Shown: positions 17,114 through 26,848 of the stretch, one piece after another
Position numbering within the stretch: the stretch's first letter is position 1
How the letters are laid out: every line of letters starts with the position of its first letter
NCBI RefSeq assembly: GCF_035938995.1
Contig: NZ_DASZGI010000151.1
Span: 1 to 50,321, forward strand
Origin: DASZGI01 sp035938995
GTDB lineage: Bacteria; Actinomycetota; Actinomycetes; Streptomycetales; Catenulisporaceae
Reading direction: 5' to 3'
Length of the DNA: 50,321 bases
Notes under the pieces: generated by a model
What the model was told of the DNA's origin: nothing
Databases searched by the model: none
Seen by the model: only the letters and a program-made list of their open reading frames with translations
Program-made: the position numbers and the translations under genes

Positions 17114-18984
17114 ACGTCTTCGCCCTGCTGACCATCGCGCTGCCGGCGATCGGCTCGGCCGCGACCTTCGCCGGGGGCCGGGACCGGTGGCACGCCCAGT
17201 TCTGGTCCGTGGCGCCGACGGCCGTCGCGCTGTTCACCTCGCTCGTGGTGCTCGCCGAGCACGGGACCGACGGAGCCTCGGTCGCCGCCACCAGCCTGAC
17301 CCCGGCCGGCTCGTACACCCTCTGGCTCGGCACCCGCGTCACCGGGCTCTCGGCACAGGTCGCCATCCTGGTCACAGTCGTCGCGCTGTGCGTGCAGGTG
17401 TACTCGCTCACCTACATGAAGCACGACAAGCGCTATTCGACGTACGCCGCGCTGGTGTCCTTGTTCACCGCCGCGATGCTGTTGGTCGTATTCTCCGACG
17501 ATCTGATCGTGTTGCTGGTCGGCTGGGAAGTCATGGGCGCCTGCTCCTACTTCCTGATCGGCCACTACTGGGAACGCCGCGACGCCCGCTACGCCGCGAT
17601 CAAAGCCTTCCTGGTCACCAAGACCGGCGACGTGCCGTTCCTGATCGGCATCGCGATCCTGGGCGTCCAAGCCGGGACGTTCCGCGTCGACAGCGTGCTG
17701 AACTACGTCGCCTCAGGGCAGCTGCGCTACGCCCCGCTGATCGCGACGCTGCTGCTGTGCGGCGTGGTCGGCAAGTCCGCGCAGTTCCCGCTGCACTCCT
17801 GGCTGCCCGACGCGATGGCCGGCCCGACACCCATCAGCGCGCTCATCCACGCCGCGACGATGGTCGCCGCCGGGATGTACCTCGTCGCGCTGCTTTACCC
17901 CGTCTTCATCGCGGCGCCGGGCGTGCTGATCCTCATGGCGGTCATCGCGGCGATCACCATGGTCGGCTCCGCGCTCGCCGCGTTCGCCCAGACGGACGTC
18001 AAGCGGGTGCTGGCGTATTCGACGGTCAGTCAGTTGGCCTACATGCTCGGCGGCCTCGCGGTCGGCGGGCGCTCGGCCGCGGTGTTCCATCTGCTGACTC
18101 ACGGCGCCTTCAAGGCCCTGCTGTTCCTCGGCGCCGGAGTCATCATCCACCGGGTCGGCTCCAACGAGATGTCCGCGATGGGCGGGCTGCGCTACCGGCT
18201 GCCGATCACCTTCTGGACCATGACGATCGCGCTCGCCTCGCTGGTCGGCGTCCCCCTGTTCTCCGGCTGGTTCTCCAAGGAGGCGATCCTCGGCGCGGCC
18301 TGGAACGCCTCCGGGGAGTTCGCCGCGCCGGGCCGGATCGTCGCGATCTTCGGGATGATCACGATCGCCCTGACGGCGGCCTACGCCACCCGGCTGTGGC
18401 TGAAGATGTTCTTCGGGCCGTTCCCCGAAGCCTCACCGGCGGACAGCCGCGTCGAGGCGCCGAGCACCGAACTCGTCCCGCTGATCGTGCTGGCCGTCCC
18501 GGCCGCGGTCTTCGGCTTCATCGCGCTCGGCCAGGGTTTCTTTGGATCCTGGATCGGCGGCTATTACGGCGAGGCGATCTCCGCCACGGTGTCCCCGGAC
18601 CTGCGCCCGGAAGGGCTCACGTCGCTGCTCGGGTTCGTGCTCGCGGCGCTCTCGGCGACAGTGGTCTGGGACAGGTGGAGACGCGACCCACAAGCGGATC
18701 CGGCCGTCATGCTCGGCCCACTGCGTAACGCGGCGCTCGAGGGCTTCTACGTCGACGACGTGATCGACCTCGTGCTCGTACAGCCAACCAGAGCGCTGGC
18801 GCGCGTCATCGCGTTCCTCGACACCGAAGTCATCGACGCGTACGTGCGCGGCGCGGGGATCAGCGCCCGAGGGCTCGGCGGCCTGATGCGGCGTGTACAG
18901 ACCGGCAACATCCAGCTTTATCTCACCGCCCTGTTCAGCGGAGTGATCGTCATCGCCATCGTCTTCGCCGGGCAGGTGCGCTGA
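17110..18984 (+). CDS. nuoL: Complex I subunit L, antiporter-like
   Basis: The 624-residue Mrp-type antiporter subunit has about 14-16 helices. VLLVGWEVMGACSYFLIGHYW carries the conserved channel glutamate. SAQFPLHSWLPDAMAGPTPISALIHAATMVAAGMY is the central lysine/histidine segment. DVKRVLAYSTVSQLAYMLGGL and the final amphipathic stretch typical of NuoL are present. It is part of the ion-translocating membrane arm. The GTG start overlaps nuoK by 4 nt. Confidence 0.95.
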   Translation: MNVFALLTIALPAIGSAATFAGGRDRWHAQFWSVAPTAVALFTSLVVLAEHGTDGASVAATSLTPAGSYTLWLGTRVTGLSAQVAILVTVVALCVQVYSLTYMKHDKRYSTYAALVSLFTAAMLLVVFSDDLIVLLVGWEVMGACSYFLIGHYWERRDARYAAIKAFLVTKTGDVPFLIGIAILGVQAGTFRVDSVLNYVASGQLRYAPLIATLLLCGVVGKSAQFPLHSWLPDAMAGPTPISALIHAATMVAAGMYLVALLYPVFIAAPGVLILMAVIAAITMVGSALAAFAQTDVKRVLAYSTVSQLAYMLGGLAVGGRSAAVFHLLTHGAFKALLFLGAGVIIHRVGSNEMSAMGGLRYRLPITFWTMTIALASLVGVPLFSGWFSKEAILGAAWNASGEFAAPGRIVAIFGMITIALTAAYATRLWLKMFFGPFPEASPADSRVEAPSTELVPLIVLAVPAAVFGFIALGQGFFGSWIGGYYGEAISATVSPDLRPEGLTSLLGFVLAALSATVVWDRWRRDPQADPAVMLGPLRNAALEGFYVDDVIDLVLVQPTRALARVIAFLDTEVIDAYVRGAGISARGLGGLMRRVQTGNIQLYLTALFSGVIVIAIVFAGQVR

Positions 18985-20501
18985 TGGCCACGTTGCTCGT
19001 GCTCCTGCTCATCATCCCGGCCGCAGGCATCATCGGGCTCTACTGTGTCCCCGTCGCCCAGTCCGCGCGGATCGGCGCCGCCGTAGGCACGCTCGTCTTC
19101 CTGCTCTCGCTCGTGCTGCTCCCGCTGTTCGACTACAACCATCCGGGCCAGATGCAGGGCGAGGTCAACCGATCCTGGGTTCCGGCCTTCGATCTGCACT
19201 TCCACGTCGGCATCGACGGCATCTCGTTCCCGCTGCTCCTGCTGACCACGCTGCTTACAGCGCTCTGCCTTCTCTACAGCGCGCGCACGACGACTAAGGA
19301 CGAGTCCGGGCGGGCGTACACGGCGCTGCTCCTGCTGCTCGAAATCGGCATGGTCGGCACCTTCGTCGCGCAGGACCTGCTGCTGTTCTTCATCTTCTTC
19401 GAGATCGTGCTGATCCCGATGTACGGCCTGATCCTCAAATGGGGCACCGGCGAGCGGCGGCGCGCGGCGAACAAGTTCATCCTGTACACCCTGCTCGGCT
19501 CGGCGCTGATGCTGCTCGGCTTCCTGCTCATCCACGCCAAGACCGGCACCTTCGACATGGTCGCGCTGTCCCGGCAGCACGGGGCCGGCATGACCGCCTC
19601 GGTCCAGGCCGCCGCGTTCCTCCTGGTCGGCCTCGGCTTCGCGGTCAAGACCCCGATGTGGCCGCTGCACACCTGGCTCCCCGACGCGCACACCTCCGCG
19701 CCGACCACCGGTTCGGTCCTGCTCGCCGGCGTGTTGCTGAAGATGGGCACCTACGGCTTCATCCGGATCGGCGTCGGAATGGTGCCTGAAGGCGCGCACC
19801 ACTACGCCATGGCGCTCGGTGCCTTTGGGACCGTCGGCATCGTCTACGGCGCACTGGCGTGCATGGCACAGGTAAGGCGCGGTGGCGACTTCAAGCGCTT
19901 GGTGGCTTATTCGTCGGTCGGGCACATGGGCTTCGTGCTGCTCGGCATCGCGACGCTGACCCGGATCGGCATCGACGGCGCGCTGTTCGCCTCGGTCGCG
20001 CACGGCCTGATCACCGGTCTGCTGTTCTTCATCGCGGGCGGGTTCAAGGAGCGCACGGGCACCACGGAGCTGTACGCGCTCGGCCGCGGGCTCTACGAAC
20101 GCGCCCGCCGCTTCGGCGTGCTGATCGCCTTCGCCGCGATGGCCTCGCTCGGACTGCCGGGCCTGGCCGGGTTCTGGGGCGAGGCTTATGCGATGATCGG
20201 CGCGGTGAAACCCGCGAACGGGCTGCCGGGCGCCGGGTTCCACCTGCTGCTGGTGTTCGCGGGGCTCGGGATGGTCCTCACCGCGGCATATCTTCTGATG
20301 GTCGTGCGGCGCCTGTGCATGGGCCTGCCGGGCGACGCCGTCCCGGACCTGCACTACGCGCAGGTGCCGGATCTGACGCCGCGTGAGCTGATCAGCTGGA
20401 CGCCGCTGGCCGGGCTCACCCTGGTGGCCGGGCTCTGGCCCGCGGTGATCCTGGCGCTGGCCGACCCGGCCGTCCACAACCTGCTGGGAGGGGCCCGCTA
20501 G
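18984..20501 (+). CDS. nuoM: Complex I subunit M, antiporter-like
   Basis: The 505-residue protein has about 14 helices. HVGIDGISFPLLLLTTLLTA, LLLFFIFFEIVLIPMYGLIL (conserved glutamate), KTPMWPLHTWLPDAHTSAPTTGS and FKRLVAYSSVGHMGFVLLGI are the standard NuoM signatures. It is a second ion-translocating subunit. ATG shares its first base with the nuoL stop. Confidence 0.96.
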   Translation: MATLLVLLLIIPAAGIIGLYCVPVAQSARIGAAVGTLVFLLSLVLLPLFDYNHPGQMQGEVNRSWVPAFDLHFHVGIDGISFPLLLLTTLLTALCLLYSARTTTKDESGRAYTALLLLLEIGMVGTFVAQDLLLFFIFFEIVLIPMYGLILKWGTGERRRAANKFILYTLLGSALMLLGFLLIHAKTGTFDMVALSRQHGAGMTASVQAAAFLLVGLGFAVKTPMWPLHTWLPDAHTSAPTTGSVLLAGVLLKMGTYGFIRIGVGMVPEGAHHYAMALGAFGTVGIVYGALACMAQVRRGGDFKRLVAYSSVGHMGFVLLGIATLTRIGIDGALFASVAHGLITGLLFFIAGGFKERTGTTELYALGRGLYERARRFGVLIAFAAMASLGLPGLAGFWGEAYAMIGAVKPANGLPGAGFHLLLVFAGLGMVLTAAYLLMVVRRLCMGLPGDAVPDLHYAQVPDLTPRELISWTPLAGLTLVAGLWPAVILALADPAVHNLLGGAR

Positions 20502-20503
20502 CC

Positions 20504-22105
20504 ATGTCCGCCGCCATCCAGTCGATCGACTTCACCGCGATCCTGCCGGTCCTCATCGTCGCCGGCGGCGCGCTGATCCTGCTCGTCGCGGACCTCTTCC
20601 TGGACGACATCGACCGGCCGCTGCTGTCGTGGGGGGCTGCCGGGATCCTGGTCGCGGCGCTCGTCGCGCAGACCGTGCTCTGGGCAGAGCGCACCTCGCA
20701 ACCCCGGCAGACGTTCTGCCTCAACGGCGCGGCCTCGGCACGCATCGGGCTGTGCTCGTACTCGGTGGACAACCTCTCGCTGACGCTGCAGACGCTGGCG
20801 CTCGCGGCCACCCTGCTGGTCGTGCTGATGGCGCCGCGCAAGTACGACGTCCCCTTCGGCGAGTATCACTTCCTCCTGCTCAGCTCGCTGACCGGGGCGC
20901 TGGTCCTCGTCGCCGCGCGCGACTTCGTCTCGGTGACCGTCGCGCTGGAGACCCTGTCGCTGCCCGCCTTCGCGCTGGTCGGCTTCGGCCGCCGGGCCGG
21001 GGGAGAGGCGGCGCTGAAGTTCTTCCTGATGTCGGTCGCCTCCACGGCGATCATGCTCTTCGGCATCTCACTGGTCTACGGCACGACCGGGTCGGTGTAC
21101 TTCGCCGGGATCCAGCGGACGATGGCGGCGACGGGCTTCCACGCCCCCGTATTCGCAGTCGCCGCGGTGCTTACCCTCGTCGGCTTCGGCTTCAAGATCT
21201 CCGCGGTGCCCTTCCACTTCTGGACGCCTGAGGTGTACGCGGGCGCCCCGGTCCCGGTCGCCGCATATCTGTCGGTCGTGTCGAAGGCCGCAGGGTTCGC
21301 TGGGCTGATTCTGACCGTCGAGATCGCGTTCCGCAGCTACCTGCCCTCGGTCGCCACGCTCATCGCCGTTCTCGCCGCGGTGACGATGAGCGTAGGCAAC
21401 ATGATCGCGCTCAGGCAGCGCTCCGCGGTGCGGCTGCTGGCCTGGTCCACGGTCGCGCAGGCAGGGTACGTGCTCGTGCCGCTTGCCGTGACCTCGTGGG
21501 ACGGGGCGCCGTACTCGACGACGGCGATCGTCTCGGCGAACGCTCTCGGCCCGGCGGTCGGCGCGTCGGTGGCCTACCTCGTGCTGTACACCGTCATGAA
21601 CCTGGGCGCCTTCGGCGTGGTCAGCACGCTGGCGACGGACGGTTCCGGCGGACAGCTCTCCCGCTACCGGGGGCTGTACCGCGACAACCCGCAGCTCGCC
21701 CTGCCGATGGCCTTCTTCCTGCTGTGCCTGGCCGGCCTGCCGCCCGGCGTGATGGGCCTGTTCGCCAAGGTCGCGGTGTTCAAGGCGGCCGTTTCGGGCA
21801 ACCTCGTCTGGCTCGCCGCGATCATGGCGGTGAACGTGGTCATCGCCTTGTACTACTACCTGCGGTGGGCTGCCCTGCTGTTCGCCGGCCCGACTGTGGC
21901 GTCCATTCCGGCGGGCGGACCGGAAACCGCCGCCGCGCTCGGCGGCGTCGTAGGAAGCGGCGCTGAGGGAGGGGGCGCGGGGACGGTGATCCGCCCGATC
22001 CCGCTGCCGATCGCGCCGCGTCTTGCGGTGGCGATCGCCCTCGTCCTCGCCGTGGTCTTCTCGCTCTGGCCCAACCCCGCCCTGGACGCGCTGACCCTGC
22101 GCTGA
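20504..22105 (+). CDS. nuoN: Complex I subunit N, antiporter-like
   Basis: The 533-residue protein has about 14 helices. VTVALETLSLPAFALVGFGR, ALKFFLMSVASTAIMLFGIS, FKISAVPFHFWTPEVYAGAP (lysine segment) and RLLAWSTVAQAGYVLVPLAV identify NuoN. It is the third antiporter-like subunit and the last gene of the operon. A Gly-rich loop of about 30 residues lies before the final helix. Confidence 0.95.
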   Translation: MSAAIQSIDFTAILPVLIVAGGALILLVADLFLDDIDRPLLSWGAAGILVAALVAQTVLWAERTSQPRQTFCLNGAASARIGLCSYSVDNLSLTLQTLALAATLLVVLMAPRKYDVPFGEYHFLLLSSLTGALVLVAARDFVSVTVALETLSLPAFALVGFGRRAGGEAALKFFLMSVASTAIMLFGISLVYGTTGSVYFAGIQRTMAATGFHAPVFAVAAVLTLVGFGFKISAVPFHFWTPEVYAGAPVPVAAYLSVVSKAAGFAGLILTVEIAFRSYLPSVATLIAVLAAVTMSVGNMIALRQRSAVRLLAWSTVAQAGYVLVPLAVTSWDGAPYSTTAIVSANALGPAVGASVAYLVLYTVMNLGAFGVVSTLATDGSGGQLSRYRGLYRDNPQLALPMAFFLLCLAGLPPGVMGLFAKVAVFKAAVSGNLVWLAAIMAVNVVIALYYYLRWAALLFAGPTVASIPAGGPETAAALGGVVGSGAEGGGAGTVIRPIPLPIAPRLAVAIALVLAVVFSLWPNPALDALTLR

Positions 22106-22117
22106 GTACCGGGTACC

Positions 22118-22138
22118 GGCCAGGCTGAAGGTCTGGCC
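22118..22138 (+). terminator. Possible weak terminator after nuoN
   Basis: A 6-bp stem ggccag/ctggcc with a 9-nt loop lies 13 bp after the nuoN stop. It is short and has no T tract, so read-through to the protease gene is possible. Confidence 0.3.
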
Positions 22139-22218
22139 AAGTACTTCGGGAACCGCAGTGATCGTCCGGTCGTTGGGCTGGATGTGACGTATCGGGACGT
22201 GACGGATACACAACGGCG

Positions 22219-23088
22219 ATGACTTTCCACCAGCACCACAACAACGCGAAGACGGCCCTGCTGCTCGGGGTCCTCGGCGCGCTGATCGTCACGGTCGGCG
22301 CGCTGTTGGACGGGCGTATGGGCTGCATGCTCGCGGTGTTGATCGCGCTGGGGACCAACGTCTTCGCCTTCTACTCCTGTGACCGCCTCGCCCTGCGCGC
22401 GATGCGGGCCCAGCCGCTCAGCGAACCGCAGGCCCCGGGCCTGTACCGGGTGGTGCGCGAGCTGGCGACCTCGGCCCGCCAGCCCATGCCTCGCCTGTAC
22501 GTCTCGCCCACCGAGTCACCCAACGCCTTCGCCACCGGCCGCAACCCGCGCAACGCCTCCGTCTGCTGCACCACGGGCATCCTGCGCCTGCTCGACGAGC
22601 GCGAGCTGCGCAGCGTGCTCGGCCACGAGCTGGCGCACGTGTACAACCGGGACATCCTGTTGTCCTCCGTGGCCGGGGCGCTGGCCGCGGTGATCATGTG
22701 GTCGGTCAACCTGGCCTGGCTCATCCCGATCGGCCGGGAGGCGGACGAGGATCCCGGGCTGATCGGCCTGGTCATGGTGATGTTCCTGGGCCCGCTCGCG
22801 GCCACCCTCATCCAGCTGTCGATCAGCCGCTCGCGCGAGTTCCAGGCGGACGCCTTCGGGGCCCGGCTGACCGGCGACCCGCTGGCCCTGGCCTCGGCGC
22901 TGCGCAAGCTGGAGTACGCCGCGGCCCGCCTGCCGCTGCCGCGTGAGCCCGAGCTGGTCACCACGAGCCACCTGATGATCGCCTATCCGTTCGGCTGCCG
23001 GGCCCGCGGTTCGGCGCGCTTGTTCTCCACACACCCGCCGATGGCCGAACGGATCGCCCGGCTCGAGAGAATGGCCGGCGTGAGGTAG
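22219..23088 (+). CDS. htpX: M48 family membrane metalloprotease, HtpX-like
   Basis: The 289-residue protein has two N-terminal helices, zinc motif HELAH (136-140; H136, E137, H140), a further hydrophobic pair (about 150-195) and the third ligand glutamate in SREFQADAFGA. HtpX is a membrane-bound quality-control endopeptidase with a cytoplasmic active site. Family length is about 290. It sits immediately after nuoN, an arrangement I recall from Streptomyces, so a role in turnover of the nuo membrane subunits is possible but unproven. Confidence 0.9.
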   Translation: MTFHQHHNNAKTALLLGVLGALIVTVGALLDGRMGCMLAVLIALGTNVFAFYSCDRLALRAMRAQPLSEPQAPGLYRVVRELATSARQPMPRLYVSPTESPNAFATGRNPRNASVCCTTGILRLLDERELRSVLGHELAHVYNRDILLSSVAGALAAVIMWSVNLAWLIPIGREADEDPGLIGLVMVMFLGPLAATLIQLSISRSREFQADAFGARLTGDPLALASALRKLEYAAARLPLPREPELVTTSHLMIAYPFGCRARGSARLFSTHPPMAERIARLERMAGVR

Positions 23089-23098
23089 GGAGGATGAC

Positions 23099-23488
23099 AT
23101 GAGGACTGTTCTCAACGTCATATGGCTGGTCTTCGCCGGCTTCTGGATGGCGATCGGCTACGCGCTGGTCGGGCTGATCTGCTTCGTCACGATCATCGGC
23201 ATCCCGTTCGGGATCGCCTGCTTCCGGATCGCGAACTTCGTCCTGTGGCCGTTCGGCCGCACCATCGAGGTGCGCCGGGACGCCGGGGTCGGATCCGCGA
23301 TCGGCACCGTCCTGTGGCTGCTGCTGGCCGGCTGGTGGCTGGCGGTCGCGCACGTGGTGATGGGCGTGGCGTTCTGCCTGACGATCATCGGCATCCCGCT
23401 GGGCCTGGCCTCGTTCAAGATCATCCCGATCACGCTGTTCCCGCTCGGCGTCGAGATCGTCCCGGTCGGGCGTGTCGCGACGGTTTAG
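23099..23488 (+). CDS. YccF domain inner-membrane protein
   Basis: The 129-residue protein has two copies of the short YccF repeat, each a helix pair with the motif (C)FxTIIGIPFGIACFRI or FCLTIIGIPLGLASFKI followed by a Pro-rich turn. Family proteins are small inner-membrane proteins of unknown function. It starts 10 bp after the protease gene with a ggaggatg-type Shine-Dalgarno, so both are likely co-transcribed. Confidence 0.88.
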   Translation: MRTVLNVIWLVFAGFWMAIGYALVGLICFVTIIGIPFGIACFRIANFVLWPFGRTIEVRRDAGVGSAIGTVLWLLLAGWWLAVAHVVMGVAFCLTIIGIPLGLASFKIIPITLFPLGVEIVPVGRVATV

Positions 23489-23520
23489 CAGCACGCGTGG
23501 CAGCATCGGCGGTCGGCCGG

Positions 23521-24486
23521 TCAGGCGAGCACGTCGCGGGAGGTCAGCCGGGCCCACGCCGCCGAGCCGAACACCGCCACGTACAGCCCCTGGATCAACA
23601 GGTTGTGGATGATGTTCGGGGTGTAGACCGGATCGCGCAGCAGGTCGGCGAACGACGTCCACTGGTCGGTGAACAGCCAGGGCTGGATCGCCGAGAGCTG
23701 CGGGATCGACTGCAGGATGCCGGACAGGACGGTCAGGCCGACGGTGACCGCCATCGCCGCAATAGGGGTGTCCGTGAGGGTGGACACGAACAGGCCGATC
23801 GCCGCCAGGCCGAGCAGCGACGCCGCCACCAGCACCGTGATCAGCAGCGCCTTCACCAGCGCGGCGCCGAACGAGATGGTGTCCCCGGACAGCAGGGTCA
23901 CATTCCCGGTCGGGAAGAGGATCAGCCCGACCACGAACGCCGACACCGCCACGGTGAACGACGCGACCAGGCAGAACACCACCAGCGCGCCGCCCTTGAC
24001 CGCGAGCAGCCGGTTGCGGCCGACCGGCGCGACGAGCAGGTAGCGCAGGGTGCCCTGGTTGGCCTCGCCGGAGACGGCGTCCCCGGCCACCACGCCGATC
24101 GCCAGCGGCAGGAAGATCGGCAGGGTCAGGGTGAGCGCGGTGAACACCAGGAACAGCCCGTTGTTCGAGACCTGCTCGATGAACCCGCCGCCGCCGCGGT
24201 GCGCCGTGGTCAGCTTGATCGCGATGCCGAGGGCGATCGGGATCAGCGCCAGCGACGCCAGCAGCGCGATGTTGCGCCAGCGGCGGAACATCGTGACCAG
24301 CTCGTTGTAGGCGAGGCCGCCGCGCAGCGCGGTGAGCGAGACGGGGCTGGGGCGGCCGCTCGCCGCCAATGTATCTGCGGGCACAGCCTGCGCGCCCGCG
24401 CCGCCCTCGGCGACCGCCGCGGCACCTGTCACGGTGCCCGTCTCCTGCGCGCCCGCGTCCTGCGCGGTGACGCTACTCTGCGACAT
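23521..24486 (-). CDS. ABC transporter permease, ABC-2 type
   Basis: The 321-residue protein has six membrane helices after a 50-residue Ala-rich cytoplasmic leader. Between helices 2 and 3, the motif DAVSGEANQGTLRYLLVAPVGRNRLLAVK is the typical ABC-2 exporter coupling region. It starts inside the last bases of the ATPase gene, so the two form one exporter. The substrate is unknown. Neighbour LolA-like protein suggests a lipid or envelope substrate, which is inference. Confidence 0.88.
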   Translation of the reverse strand: MSQSSVTAQDAGAQETGTVTGAAAVAEGGAGAQAVPADTLAASGRPSPVSLTALRGGLAYNELVTMFRRWRNIALLASLALIPIALGIAIKLTTAHRGGGGFIEQVSNNGLFLVFTALTLTLPIFLPLAIGVVAGDAVSGEANQGTLRYLLVAPVGRNRLLAVKGGALVVFCLVASFTVAVSAFVVGLILFPTGNVTLLSGDTISFGAALVKALLITVLVAASLLGLAAIGLFVSTLTDTPIAAMAVTVGLTVLSGILQSIPQLSAIQPWLFTDQWTSFADLLRDPVYTPNIIHNLLIQGLYVAVFGSAAWARLTSRDVLA

Positions 24487-25405
24487 CGAAGCCCTCCCCG
24501 GTGAGCGCCACGAACGCGTCCTCCAGCGAGGGCCGCTCGACTCCGAACCCGAACACCCGCACCCCGGCGCCGACCAGCGCGGCGCAGACCGCGTCCGGCT
24601 CCAGGCCGTCCGCGTCGCAGTGCACCCGCTGGCCGTCGATCTGAACGTCCGCCGCGTCGGTCGCCCGCAGCACCTTCGCGGCCGCCTCGCCGTCCGGGGT
24701 GGTCACCGCGAGCCGTGCGCGCAACCCCGCACCGAGCTGCGCGACCGTGCCCTGGATGACCAGCCGACCCCGGCTCATCACCGCCGCGTGCGTGCAGACC
24801 TGCTCGATCTCGTCCAACAGGTGCGAGGAGAGGAAGACCGTCGTGCCGTCCGCGGCGAGCGCCTTGATCAGCGACCTGATCTCGCGCATGCCCTGCGGGT
24901 CGAGGCCGTTGGTCGGCTCGTCAAGCACCAGCAACTGCCTCGGCTGGAGCAGCGCCGCGGCTAGGCCGAGCCGCTGCTTCATGCCGAGCGAGTAGGCCTT
25001 TGCCTTCTTGTCTGCCGCGTTGCTCAGGCCCACCCGCTCCAGCGCCGTGCCGATCCGTGCGCCGCGGGTGCGAGGGTCTGCGGACCGGTCGGCCGCGTCG
25101 TACCGCTCCAGGTTCTGCGCCCCGGTCAGGTACGGATAGTGCGCCGGGCCCTCGATCAACGCGCCGACCTTCGGCAGCACCCGGGTCGAGGCCGAGGGCA
25201 TCGCCTCGCCGAAGATGTCCACCTCGCCCGCCGTCGGCGAGATCAGTGCCATCAGCATCCGGATGGTGGTGGTCTTGCCCGACCCGTTGGGCCCGAGGAA
25301 GCCGAACACGGCTCCCGCGGGCACCTCCAGGTCGAGGCCGTCCACCGCGAGCTGTCCGCCGCGGTACCGCTTGGACAGGCCGCGGGTGGCGATCGCTGTA
25401 GTCAT
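24473..25405 (-). CDS. ABC transporter ATP-binding protein
   Basis: The 310-residue ATPase shows Walker A GPNGSGKTT (about residues 38-46), signature LGMKQRLGLAAALL, Walker B LLVLDEPTNGLDP and the switch histidine in FLSSHLLDE. A C-terminal ACT-like tail of about 90 residues is typical of ABC-2/DrrA-type exporters. It is 25 bp downstream of the LolA-like gene and overlaps the permease by 14 nt. Confidence 0.93.
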   Translation of the reverse strand: MTTAIATRGLSKRYRGGQLAVDGLDLEVPAGAVFGFLGPNGSGKTTTIRMLMALISPTAGEVDIFGEAMPSASTRVLPKVGALIEGPAHYPYLTGAQNLERYDAADRSADPRTRGARIGTALERVGLSNAADKKAKAYSLGMKQRLGLAAALLQPRQLLVLDEPTNGLDPQGMREIRSLIKALAADGTTVFLSSHLLDEIEQVCTHAAVMSRGRLVIQGTVAQLGAGLRARLAVTTPDGEAAAKVLRATDAADVQIDGQRVHCDADGLEPDAVCAALVGAGVRVFGFGVERPSLEDAFVALTGEGFDVAE

Positions 25406-25430
25406 CTCCCCGTACCTATTCTCGCCGGGC

Positions 25431-26690
25431 CTACTTCGTACCCTGCGCGGACGCGGCGGCCTCGAGCACCGACGGGGTGACCGACCCGACGAAGAGCCGG
25501 CCGTCGTTCGTGATCAGCACGGACAGGAAGTTGGTGGTGTAGAGCTTCCCGCTGCCGAACCCGCCGCTGACATTGGTCCCGGCGCCGAGCAGGGCGTCAA
25601 GGTAACTCGACGCATTGCCGTTGAACAGGCCGGTGGCGTTGTTGTCGCCGCCGTTGTCCTGGCCGTTCGCGGACGAGGCCGCCGACCGAAGCTGGTTCAG
25701 GTCGATGCCGTGCAGCTCCACCACGCTGAGCCAGTCCTGGCCGAGCACCTGCGGGTCCAGGCTCGCGCCGGTCGGCAGGTCCGACTTCGTCTGCGCGCCG
25801 TTGCCGGTCATCGGGCTGACCGTCGACCCCTTGGGCGGGGTGAAGTCGAAGCGCGAGGCGGGCGGCGCGGAGAACGAGACGGAGGTGAACCCGATCTCGA
25901 ACGCGGCGGTGTTCGACCCGGTGGGGTACACGGCGACCTGGAGCGGCGCGCCGTTCTGCGCGTCGATCGCGACCTCGACCCTGCCGATCAGCGAGCCCTT
26001 CTCCTTGGGCGTGACGACCAGGACGTACGCGGCGCGGTGGGCGACCGAGAGGGTCTGGTCCACGGCGATGTTCGTGGTCGGCGACACGGCCGAGAGGAGC
26101 TGCTGGGCCGCTTGCTGCGGCGTCAGCGGCACCCCCTGCTCAGGCGCGTCGTTCGTCTTGCCGGAGTGGTCACGCATCGTCCCGGTTCCCTGGGAGGTGG
26201 CGTGGCTGACCGAGTTCTGCTGGCTGTCGTAGAGCCAGACGTCCTTGCCGTTGTGGACGACGTCGTACTCCGCCATCGTGTCGAGCAGGGCTATCCGCTG
26301 CTTCTGCGGCCCGTCGGCGGCGACCTGGAGGATGTGGGTTCCGCTGAGCAGCGAAAGCGGGTTCGCCCGGCCGGAGACGTCCGGCAGCGCGGGCAGGCCG
26401 AGATTCGTGGTCAGCGAGACGGTGCCGGAGAAGGCGTCGACCTTCGACTGCATCGCCTTGGTCAGCAGCTTCTGCGCGGTTATCTGCGGGAGAGCGGGTG
26501 CGGCCGAGGCGATGTTCGGGGCGATCGCGGCCCCCGCTGCCACGATCGCGATCACCGAGACGGGCGCGAGGGCGCGCACCGAACCGCGCCGGAACGCGGA
26601 CGGCGGAGCGCTGCGGCCCGGCTTGCCTGAACCTGCGGTAGCGTTTCCGCTCTCCTCGGACGACAACTGGCTGCTCTGCTCGGACGACAT
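25431..26690 (-). CDS. LolA-like/DUF2092 exported protein
   Basis: The 419-residue protein has a Ser/Gly-rich cytoplasmic leader, one membrane anchor at about residues 40-62 (APVSVIAIVAAGAAIAPNIASA), then an extracytoplasmic LolA/RseB-like beta domain (AQKLLTKAMQSKVDAFSGTV; VAADGPQKQRIALLDTMAEY; DVWLYDSQQNSV; FTPPKGSTV). LolA-fold proteins bind lipids. In actinobacteria they often sit beside an ABC exporter, as here. Binding substrate is not known. The frame starts with ATG 26690. Confidence 0.8.
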   Translation of the reverse strand: MSSEQSSQLSSEESGNATAGSGKPGRSAPPSAFRRGSVRALAPVSVIAIVAAGAAIAPNIASAAPALPQITAQKLLTKAMQSKVDAFSGTVSLTTNLGLPALPDVSGRANPLSLLSGTHILQVAADGPQKQRIALLDTMAEYDVVHNGKDVWLYDSQQNSVSHATSQGTGTMRDHSGKTNDAPEQGVPLTPQQAAQQLLSAVSPTTNIAVDQTLSVAHRAAYVLVVTPKEKGSLIGRVEVAIDAQNGAPLQVAVYPTGSNTAAFEIGFTSVSFSAPPASRFDFTPPKGSTVSPMTGNGAQTKSDLPTGASLDPQVLGQDWLSVVELHGIDLNQLRSAASSANGQDNGGDNNATGLFNGNASSYLDALLGAGTNVSGGFGSGKLYTTNFLSVLITNDGRLFVGSVTPSVLEAAASAQGTK

Positions 26691-26848
26691 CGTGCGTGAC
26701 TCCCCGATCCCGATCGCGTGCTGATTTGTCTACCCGAGCATCACACCACCGCGTGCCGTCCGGCGGATCCCTCCGGCGGGGGTTCTTTACGTCATCCTCA
26801 CGGACGAGTCACGGAACCGTGGGACTACGGGAGTAAGGGATTGCAACG

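Noticed and set aside
18918..20477. A 519-residue antisense frame across nuoM
   Set aside because: Shadow with biased, low-complexity composition; the true gene is on the + strand.
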